Source: Gyrodactylus bullatarudis (taxonomy: Eukaryota; Platyhelminthes; Monogenea; Gyrodactylidea; Gyrodactylidae). Taken from it: a DNA stretch of 52,184 nt. The DNA lies in the NCBI GenBank assembly GCA_012064415.1, contig SSNU01000190.1:15213-67396 (forward strand), in the 5' to 3' direction. The position numbers were made by a program, and so were the translations under genes. Under the pieces are notes generated by a model, which was not told the origin of the DNA, did no database searches, and saw only the letters and a list, made by a program, of their open reading frames with translations. Below, piece after piece: positions 1-19,211 of the stretch (position 1 is its first letter; each line of letters begins with the position of its first letter).

Positions 1-361
1 CATGTGAGTGAAGCTATGAGCAATAATTATAATTGAAGGTTGCAATTTTCAAGTTCAAGAATTTAGAGGGTCACGCATTCTTTTTCATGAAAACCTCATT
101 TTAATTTGGAATCTTATTCGAGTTTAATGATTTATTTTATTCGTATACTTGTCCTACTTCTTAGTAGGTTGATGATTAATTTTAGTTTTGAAAGACATGA
201 AAAATGGGGTGTGCACATTCTCAGGCACGAAAACTGGTGCACAAGTGTATTATTTTTGGTTGTCCTGATACTGACTCATTAATAATAATTAAATTTAGGC
301 TAAAGCTATTCTGAAATTGTATTTATTGCTTAGATTCAGTTGATTTTCCGAAATTTTCTAG

Positions 362-611
362 CCAGGAATGCCTGGTGCTGCAGGTGGAATGCCCGGTGGT
401 GCTATGCCTGATGGCAGTGCAGGAGGGATGCCTGGCATGCCAGGTATGCTAGGTATGGGAAATACAGGGCCTTCTTCAACCATTGCAAAAAATTCAAACA
501 ATAGACAACAGCTGCTAAGTATGCCGAATAGTCAAAATGATATCGCCTTAGGTCTTGCACTCCTTGGTAAAATGGATGACTATAAGCAGGCGAGAGGTCA
601 AGATTCAATTT
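362..611 (+). CDS. Probable internal exon of a Gly/Met/Pro-rich protein, gene not recognised
   Basis: An AG acceptor after a pyrimidine-rich run (360-361) opens a frame reading about 12 Met-Pro-Gly-type units (PGMPGAAGGMPGGAMP, then GGMPGMPGMLGMG). A less biased part follows, containing NNRQQLLSMPNSQNDIALGL and ALLGKMDDYKQARGQ. The exon may end at a GTAAAA donor near 611. Beyond that the open frame runs to a stop at 730, but its composition looks non-coding. A GTGAGT donor at bases 4-9 suggests the preceding exon ends at about base 3, making 4-361 an intron. Gly/Met/Pro repeats occur in chaperone tails and many unrelated proteins, so I name no function. The 3' boundary is uncertain; GGTAAA at 565-570 is an alternative donor. 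Confidence 0.45.
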
Positions 612-1617
612 GTAAAAATAATTTTTTCTATCCTCACATTAATTATTTTCTGGTAGATTTTCATTTAACAAAGCAATTAAATACTGTAAACTGTATAAGT
701 GTGTTATCAATAGAATATAATGTCGTTTGAAAAATATCTTTTCTATTTTCTTTCGTTCAAAACTACACTTATCACTTTAAAGCCTCAAAAAATAAGACCT
801 TGAAATAATTACTCACTACAGTACTACTTACAAGTCTACTAATTACTGTTGAGAATTAAGCCGTGAGTAATATTCATAGTAGTATGATTAAATTAACTTT
901 GAATTCTATTATCTTGTTCTTGGTAAGGATTGGTTTTAACCCTCATCCGGTTTACTAATCAAAATAAATAATAAAATAATGGATAGATAAGCCGTTTAAG
1001 AAATCGCATTAAAACATTCTGGAATTATTGAAGATAGAGAAAACTCTTTGTATAATCGCTTATCTATTTAGATCTAATATGCAACATGATAGCCTTGGTA
1101 TTAGTCAAATTATTACACTCGGATCCTTATGGAATTATGGATTCTGATGAAGAGAGGATTCTACAATTCAATATGGTTCTGATGAAGATTTCATCATTTC
1201 TAATAAATATGGTGGTCAAAATGCTATTTTTGAAATGTTGATTTATGAAATTAGCATGAAAGATATTCAAAATCGAATACTATTTTTTCACTAATTAATT
1301 TTTCCTTGGCTAAGTCCTTGTCAGATAAATGGAAAACAAATTTTATTTTTCTTGATTACTATCATCTCTTCATTTGAATTAAGCTATTTTTAAAGCGTCT
1401 CAATCTCGTAATATGGTCTGGTCTGAGACCTTTTAAGGTAGGGAGATGATATAAAATTAATAAGTTCAAGGTGATTTCATAAAGTTCAAACTGGACTTAA
1501 TCCCCAAGCAAGTGAAGGCAGCAAACTAATTCAGTGCACCTCAGCAGAATAATTATAATTAAACTTCTGATCACACATTAAGATGGAAGCGAATAAATTT
1601 TTTTAGTCTACTAAAAG
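612..1617. other. No gene seen
   Basis: A+T-rich sequence without a convincing exon on either strand. It may be intron or 3' flank of the exon at 362-611. A short open stretch near 1085-1240 has no recognisable similarity and was not called. Confidence 0.5.
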
Positions 1618-2125
1618 TAAAGCTAATTGATATGAAGTTGGGAATCTATGATTTTTACGGAAAGTTAGATTTTTTCATCAAAAATTCGAATATGTTAAAG
1701 ATTTTTTGGAATCCTACTCATGTTGCCCACTTTAACGACTTGAAGAAAAACTTCTAAAGAAAATTTTTATAATGATAAATATGGTCATTTTTCAAATTTC
1801 AGTTTGGCGCGAAAAACCCATTTTTCGAACAGAAAACTTTCATTGATTTCTAATTGAAAAAGTGACCAAAAGTTGATTTTCAGGATCACAATAAGACAAG
1901 AAAGCCAAATATCGCCATGAATTTTTCATAAGATCCACCATTCTCGAGGGATTTCAAATTGTGGAAATTTCATTGTTTTTCAAGTAGGGAAAATGATCAA
2001 AAAATCGAAAAAATTATTTTTTTCAAATGATGGGCAAAAAATCTTTAACATATTCGAATTTTTGATGAAAAAATCCAACTTTCCGTAAAAATCATAGATT
2101 CCCAACTTCATATCAATTAGCTTTA
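1618..2125. mobile_element. Foldback/MITE element, family A, copy with shortened right arm
   Basis: The left arm starts TAAAGCTAATTGATATGAAG at 1618. Its near-perfect inverse ends at 2125, so about 90 bp at 1618-1707 pairs with about 2036-2125. The left side continues past the paired arm into sequence matching the much longer arm of the copy at 38571-39296, so this copy appears to have lost part of its right arm. No coding capacity was seen. Confidence 0.8.
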
Positions 2126-5100
2126 GGGTGAACATTATTTTTTTCTCCGAACAACTCATGAGAGTACTTACTTTTCTGGTAAAATTTGATACTCAGATCA
2201 TGTTTTGCATATTTTTAAAGCGTGAAAGTCATTCTCCATTATGCCATTGCCAATTTTCTGATGATAAGATTACTATTCTTTTTAAATAAAACTTGAGTAA
2301 TTCATTAAATGGTCAAGATATTCCGGATTTTTTAAAATAATACTTTTGAAAATACGAAAAGCAGAAAGAGCCCAGGAAAATTCTAATTTACTGTAGTTGA
2401 GAATAATATTGCCATGATCGGATTATCAATTTCAAGAGTTGAATTGATAAAAACCTATAAGTAGTTAGTAAGAAATCATTGAATTTGAAAAATAATCTGT
2501 ATTACCATTCAACCTGTTTGGAGTGTCGATGCATTAGTTAGAGTTTTGACCAGTTAAAATTAGCAAACGAAAAACAGACGTTTTAAAAATGCATAAACAT
2601 ACCGTCCGTTAGAGTGGTAAAGAATGAATAAACAACTATTGTACTTCAATAACATGACTAAAAATGTAGCATAGAATAGGTAAAATTAAGAAGATGAAGA
2701 TTAATGTTTGTTTTTTTTATGGATGACGACATTGATTCGAGTGTATAAAAACAAAGAAATAATCGTTATTATTCTATATTTTTACATTGATTAACATGAT
2801 GGTGATTGGATTAGGATCAACGATTATGGATCAAACATTATCTCATCTATTTGTAACAGAATAGAGGAAATTTTTGTGTGTAATACATTTGAAGAAAAAA
2901 AAACTTTGCAGTGCAGAGTGCATCATCCCTTGTATGTATTTTAACTCTTACTTACCTCAAGTCAATATCGCTAGATATTGATATTGGACAATGATACATC
3001 ACACTTTCTTCTTCTTCTTCTTCACATCTGTATCATTTTCACTAGCCTTGTCCTCATGGAAGAACTTGATTCTTGTAGTTATTACAATTCTTTATTTAAA
3101 AAATAGCCCTTTCTTCTTCAACGGACTAGAAAATCTACAATGAAATTATGTTAACCATACTCTTTTTTCCCTTCTACTCTTTCATCTACATAGAATTTCA
3201 TATGCAAATTCATCTCCCTTGTGAAGGGGTTAGGAATATTTTGCACAGAGGAGATTTGTACTTTATTCTGATTAGTTATTTCATCATACAATAATAGCTC
3301 TTTTTGACTAAGAACAATCTTTCCGCCTCAACCCCCCCTCCTCTTTTATATTCAGTTTGAATATGATGATGAATTCTCTTCTCTGTGAATATACCTTGGT
3401 GATCTAGTTCAATAAGTATTAATATATATAGATTCCTACACATTCATATACATATATTTATCCATGCATATCCTAGGCAAGGGAAATGGGATTGTTGGAT
3501 GAATTAGAGAAAAATACAAGAGAGAACGAGAGCTAGTAAGAGAAATTTAGGTTAGTAATGTAGGTGGGTTATCGACAAGAAGAGATTAGGTGGGTGGGGT
3601 GTTATTATGTGTAATACACTTTGTTTTTATGTGGATATGTGTGAGAGGAGAGTTTAGGAAAAATAAAAATCAATTATTTCAGATCATTATTGTAATCTCT
3701 TTTATGGTGTTCCTATTTCTACCTCTCTTCACCTTAATTCATTGAATTTGCATACAAAATAACTGATCTCCAATTCTACATTGCATAGATAGTATATTAG
3801 GACAAGCACACACAAAATGCTAAGGATAGTAATGAATTTGTACTAACCATAGTAAGACAGTATTGTTGTTGATTCGTGAAACATCCAAATCCATATCACT
3901 ATATATATGTACGACGTAGATATGCATATATATACAATAAATATATGGTTTACGATCACAAAATTAGTCAATAATACAATGTACTTTAGAAGAAAAAAAG
4001 GAAAGTCTTATTTGACCGAGGTTAACGTTGATGGCATAAAAGGATGCTCACTGATGTCGTGATTAATCTCAATCATTTAGGATGTGATCCATTGGAGTAA
4101 ACTTTTCTTCTCAATAATTACAGGTTAAATCATTAATAATGAACTATGTATCGTTGACTTCTCGTTCGTTTCACTTTTATCCAACTATGTATGTAGCTGA
4201 TGCTGGAGCAGTACGTGGAAGAATTAATTGATTACCAGCTTTTAGTTGTTTTACATGATATGAAATATATCTACTATTGTACTAAAGGATTTTATCGTTT
4301 GTAAAAATTTAGTACAACCTTTTCTAAAATCCGGTATCTATATTACGAGTAATTTTTCTTGAAAGCACCAAAATGATAATTACTCGCTAATTCAAAGAGG
4401 CGAAATATTCATCTCTACTAATTCGACATTAGTTCATTCAAATTTTAGTTTTCAATGGGAATCGGTAGCATAAAACTCACAGAGGGTTGTGCAAAAAGAT
4501 TTGTTTCTTGTGTCTACTTTAATAACGAGCCTTTGTAAAAGTTTCTCTCAATTGACACTAAGGACTCCTTAGAGTAAGGAGGCAAGTTTGTTAATTTGAA
4601 TCGTATTGATTGAATAAATAAAGAGATAGCATTAGAGATTGATTGATTTTTCACAATATTAAAAAGGAATTTATTCTTCTTTTTACAAATTTTCATTTAA
4701 ATACTTGTTTATGTGTGTATATATTGACAATGTAATAAAATTAAAATATTAAACTTCATAATTATAACTTCCATATAAATATATGTAGTAAAGTGTATAA
4801 GAGAGAGAGAGAGAGAGAGAATTGTATAAACAGGAACATTTTTGGGGAGAAATAGTCAAATTTTTAATGCTAAATCTTTTACAACTCATAATAATTATTA
4901 TCCTTTAGTGGGTAGAGGGGGGTGAGGATGATCATTTTGATTTTGAATAGGGCAAAAAAATTATTTCAGATTAGTACATCTAAATCTCTTAAATCTGTAT
5001 TGTCTTGTTTTATTTTCCTCTAAGATTTGGATTGCTACATATTTAATCAAGTGTAAACTGTTGAAATTACTAATGGGAAATTATAGTTTGAAAGCTTTAC

Positions 5101-5671
5101 AATGGGAACTTGCTTGAATCTTTTCTAATAGTATTTGAAAGAGAAAACTACTTCTTACTAGCAATTGATAGAAAAGGTTTGCAATTAGTATTTCAACTAC
5201 AATGAGATAATGGTTGATTTCTTCTCAATTTAAATTTGTGAAAGGCAAGGGCTTTTTAGGTCTATATGTTGTATAGTTCAATTAGTTAATATCACAGAGT
5301 TTAGAATGGGATTCTTTTTCTTGGCATGCAATGTTTTGTTCATACGAGGTATGCTTTTCATGATAGAATGTGTATTTTTTGACAATTCTCTGTTAGATTA
5401 AAGTGACAAAAAAATCAAAAAATTTGGGGCAATATTTGACGTAATGATGAATAGCAAGTCTAAATAGTCATCTAGTTTTAATAATACACAAATTTTAAGC
5501 ATATAAAGATAATAAATGTAATTTTTTACTGAAAGGGGGTGTTTTTCATCTTACTCTATCTAATAAAATCTCAGAGATATTCATTCATAAATATAAATGA
5601 GTAGTCAATCACACTTTTATAACATACCAAAGGGAATCAATAGTTTTTGGGTAGGTAGATAGGAGAAAAAT
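2126..5671. other. 3' flank of jun, no gene seen
   Basis: Low-complexity A+T-rich DNA between the foldback element and the jun stop codon. It contains a TTC-type tract (about 3006-3023) and a GA tract (4801-4820). It may include the jun 3' UTR (jun is on the minus strand), but no clean poly(A) signal was fixed. The only open frame of note (4514-4696, minus) is short and resembles nothing known to me. Confidence 0.5.
4801..4820. repeat. (GA)10 microsatellite
   Basis: Ten uninterrupted GA units, directly readable. Confidence 0.95.
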
Positions 5672-16066
<10,395 letters not shown>

Positions 16067-16127
16067 CTAATATCTTTTAATTTATACATTTCGGTACTTC
16101 ATTTGAGGGGGGATTACGACCATTTCA

Positions 16128-16134
16128 TGACTCA
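16128..16134. promoter_or_regulatory. AP-1 site (TRE) in the jun promoter
   Basis: Exact TGACTCA, 62 bp upstream of the jun ATG. It is a candidate Jun autoregulatory site, as AP-1 sites are in the vertebrate c-jun promoter. Confidence 0.6.
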
Positions 16135-16154
16135 TCAGATGTGCCACTTGATTA

Positions 16155-16161
16155 TGAGTCA
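16155..16161. promoter_or_regulatory. Second AP-1 site (TRE) in the jun promoter
   Basis: Exact TGAGTCA, 27 bp from the first site, in the same shared 226 bp region. Confidence 0.6.
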
Positions 16162-16292
16162 AACTTAACATCGGAATGAAGTTGACACTGAGTAAAACAA
16201 GATTGTTAAGGAATCTTATTAGCAGATCTCAATTGTTTAAACTCAAATGAATTATAATTTTTTTCTGTAATATTACAATTGTTACTAGTACT

Positions 16293-18466
16293 ATGGATAT
16301 AGACGAGGCCAAGGAATTTTTGCGTAGAAAGGATTCAATTCTTGAAAACCCAGAAATTCTCAGCATTGCCCTTAATTCGTAAATAAATAATTAATTAAAT
16401 TAAAGACTCAAATCAAATTCAGCAAAAAATAAATGGAAAGACGCACAAGAAATTGTCGTTTCAAGTTATCAAGGTGCTATTGAATTCCTATTTGAACTCG
16501 GTACATGGTTAACTTATATTGACAATGATGTTAAGTCTACACGTGGTATCATTGAATCAGTAGTTATGGAATCGATTCTGCAGAATTATGATAGAAATAA
16601 AGCTATAAACTGTCTTAGTGAGGATAAGATTGGAGTATGTTTTTCAATTGAATTTATTCAGCCTTTAGGACACAATGGAATGGTTGAGCAAAATGATTGA
16701 ATCTCCTACTTGGCGTAAAACAATTTACGAATTAGCTCAAAATCCTAGAAATGAAGATTGTCCTTTCTTGTCTCTTGCTATGCCTTGCATTGCTGTTGAG
16801 GAGGATTTATTTGGTGAATTAATATCTGTTCCACTTGCTTGGAACACTTTAGAAATATTCCTCAAATGTGCCCTCTATGTTCTTCAACCTCTTTTGTCAG
16901 TTATTGATATTTTATCAGAAGGCTTATTCGAGTCTTATCCTCCTTTCTTTATTGTCCAAAATGAAAATCAAATATATCCAGATCATCCAGCAATTTGGAA
17001 GGATATTTCAGACATTTTTTTCTCAAATAATATATCAGAAGAGAAAATACCGATTCTTAAAAAGGTTCAAAAACTCTTTCCTAACTTCCTCGAAATGGGT
17101 TGCTATAGCGAGCACAATTATCTGATTTTCCAAATAATGCTCCATAATTTGACGAAATACTCCCCAAATAATCATGCTGCCAAAAAATTATCTTGGACTC
17201 TTGAGGCTGAAGCAATTAAAAGAAATAAGCCTACATTTAGGTATAGTGTTTATTTCTGTGATGCCGCAAAGTATCCCAAATGTATGGAAGCAATGAAAGA
17301 AATTCTCAAAGAACGTTCATTAATCCAATCAAGTATTTCCGTTCTAAAGGATGCCTATCAAATTAATGATATTAAAAAGAATCATCCCCCAGTCTTACTT
17401 CTTCAGCATCCGATTTTTATAAGTATGATAATTTACAAAACTAATTTGTTCAATTCTAGCTCTATTGGCTGATGCATTATTTTCCTCTCCGGACCGTATG
17501 TTAAAGGAACAGATTGAAGACTACGCTTATTTATACGGATTCTCTTCAATAGCTGAAAATGCTAGTATTAATTACAAGGAGATGAATCTTATAAAGTCGT
17601 CAATTATTGAGACAAGTAAAATCTGTAAACAGGTAAGAATATTTCTTGGATAATTATAATTTTGAATCATTTAATAAATAAATTATAACTACTCAAGTGG
17701 AATAACATGTCCGGAAGTGGTGTTAGTGTCAGAGCATTCAGGGATCTTCCTATTCTACTACAGAATCTCGCCAAATATCGTTGCATTGCATTTGGAATAT
17801 TCAGATTCCTACGTATCATATTTCACAATAAAAAGGTCGATTTCGAGTTAAACTTTGACATTATGAGACCCTACTGTATAGTTTTGAATGAATTAGCCTC
17901 TTCGTGTATCTCTTTTCACTCAGCAATCCTTGCTCTTATTGTTGAAATGATTTCTTCCAATGCTGACGAGGCAATGGTTGACCTTAGTCAAGTTAGTTTA
18001 TTTATCTAAATCTTGTCTACCCGAACTTTATATACTTATCATTAATACAGCTTGAGTGTAAAAGATCTCTCGTCAGTGTTTTGGTTCATTTGATAACCTG
18101 TGGATATACAATTCCAGTGATAGAGACAATGAGATGTCTTCATACAAAGAATAAAGTAGATGTTTCCCTAGTTAGACACATGGTTATTGAAGTAAGAGTT
18201 TTCAAAAAGAATGTTTTCATTTAAATTTAATTAACTTTTAAAATGATTAGCTCCTTGCGGTCGCCAGTCCTCCGTATACTAACAAATTCATGGAAGTCCT
18301 CTATCCTCTTGTTATTCAACCAGAAATAAATCATTCTAATCTCAGTAATTCTGGTCGAGAAGTTGAATATATCAATGAATTCCTTCAATATTTTGAAGAA
18401 AACTTCCCTTCAGAACTCAAAGCACAGTTCAATCAGGAGAATACAGTGACAGAAAAAGAGAATTAG
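16293..18466 (+). CDS. TH1 (NELFCD): NELF complex subunit C/D (TH1), 7 exons, 630 aa
   Basis: Exons: 16293-16378, 16406-16634, 16669-17422, 17460-17632, 17698-17991, 18051-18191 and 18251-18466; phases agree throughout. NELF-C/D belongs to the negative elongation factor that, with DSIF, holds RNA polymerase II in promoter-proximal pause in the nucleus. Similarity to TH1 proteins runs the whole length. GDTMEWLSKMIESPTWR corresponds to GETPAWLEQMIAHTTWR. EHNYLIFQIM corresponds to EHTYLFAQAM. NHPPVLLLQHP corresponds to DPPPVELIRVP. The later YRCIAFGIFRFL and ASPPYTNKFMEVLYPL correspond to YQCIRFPVVAMGVL and IAPPYTSDFVQLFLPI. At 630 aa it is somewhat longer than the roughly 580-590 aa human protein; extra sequence lies near residues 170-220. 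Introns 1-3 are only 27, 34 and 37 nt; without removing the first, the frame stops at once. Confidence 0.93.
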
Positions 18467-18475
18467 ATGAAGTTT

Positions 18476-18487
18476 AATAAATTTATT
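18476..18487. terminator. Palindromic poly(A) signal shared by NELF-C/D and SURF2
   Basis: AATAAATTTATT is its own reverse complement. It gives AATAAA on the plus strand (18476-18481), 10 bp past the NELF-C/D stop, and AATAAA on the minus strand (18487-18482), overlapping the SURF2 stop codon at 18485-18483. Confidence 0.7.
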
Positions 18488-19099
18488 TTGATTTAACCTT
18501 CTTTTTTACAGGCTCTTTAATACATTCCTCTTCTTCACTTTGCTCTTCATCAAAATTTTCACCAGTATCTAATTCCATGCCAGAATCTTTATCTTCTTTA
18601 ATTTTCTTTTCCATTTTTTTAGCGAGTTTAGGATTACTTCTGATGTAGGACGGAACATACTTTTTACCTTCTTTCTCATATTTTTTGTCTAATAAATATC
18701 AAATTAATTCCAGAGAACTTACACAAGTCTAACTCATGGACAAAGTTCTTTCCACAGAGAAGTTTAACTACTTGTTCTTCATTTGCATTACAAGTTTTTC
18801 CTGTCAGAGTACAAAAACTATCAAAATTAATTTATATTCTAACTTACATTTTAGTATCGTCCTTCTTATGACGTTCAATAAACATTCCAAATTCTTTCAG
18901 TAGATTGTCGACAGCTGCTTCATTGTACTTTTTACTCTTTAAATATTTTTGAACAACTTCTTTTTGTGGTAACATTTCGTGTCCAGTTAGTTTACATTTG
19001 ATCTAAAGTGACTTCAAAAAATATTACTCTATTATTTTCTGGCAGATACTCGAGTGTTTCCTTGAAGTCTAAAATTTCCTTTATTGCTTTTGGTACCAT
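18483..19099 (-). CDS. SURF2: SURF2-like protein, 4 exons, 175 aa
   Basis: Minus-strand exons are 19099-19028, 19002-18848, 18817-18723 and 18688-18483, separated by introns of 25, 30 and 34 nt. Surfeit-2 proteins are nucleolar proteins linked to ribosome biogenesis and the 5S RNP. The N-terminal half fits the family. IKCKLTGHEM (25-34) matches the human VRCILTGHEL, with similar spacing from the start. FCTLTGKTCN (77-86) matches FCKLTLRHIN, and KKYEKEGKKYVPSYI matches the CQKQGVEYVPACL region. The C-terminus is acidic, then Lys-rich (EEEECIKEPVKKKVKSK), like a nuclear or nucleolar tail. At 175 aa it is shorter than human SURF2 (about 256 aa). Each intron is needed to avoid a stop or keep frame, and all are GT-AG. 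The ATG at 19099 gives 26 residues before the first conserved Cys, as expected. Confidence 0.85.
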
Positions 19100-19211
19100 T
19101 GCAATGAGGGTTCTGTTGGTTGGCTGTGAAAAATTTATAAAATAATTAGGTTAAAACAAATATCTATATTTTTATTGATTTGTTTTGTCTAGATTCAGTT
19201 ACAAAAAAATA
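19100..19211. promoter_or_regulatory. Divergent promoter region of SURF2 and ECSIT
   Basis: Only 112 bp separate the two start codons, so both 5' UTRs and core promoters must share this stretch. It is A+T-rich and no specific factor site was recognised. Confidence 0.6.

Larger units (their letters stand above)
16067..16292. promoter_or_regulatory. Divergent promoter region of jun and NELF-C/D
   Basis: 226 bp lie between the jun ATG (minus) and the NELF-C/D ATG (plus). It contains two exact AP-1 sites, TGACTCA at 16128-16134 and TGAGTCA at 16155-16161, 27 bp apart start to start. Transcription start sites are not visible, so part of it is 5' UTR. Confidence 0.7.

Noticed and set aside
16868..17125. 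85-codon open frame within NELF-C/D exon 3
   Set aside because: It is an alternative frame of a recognised exon.
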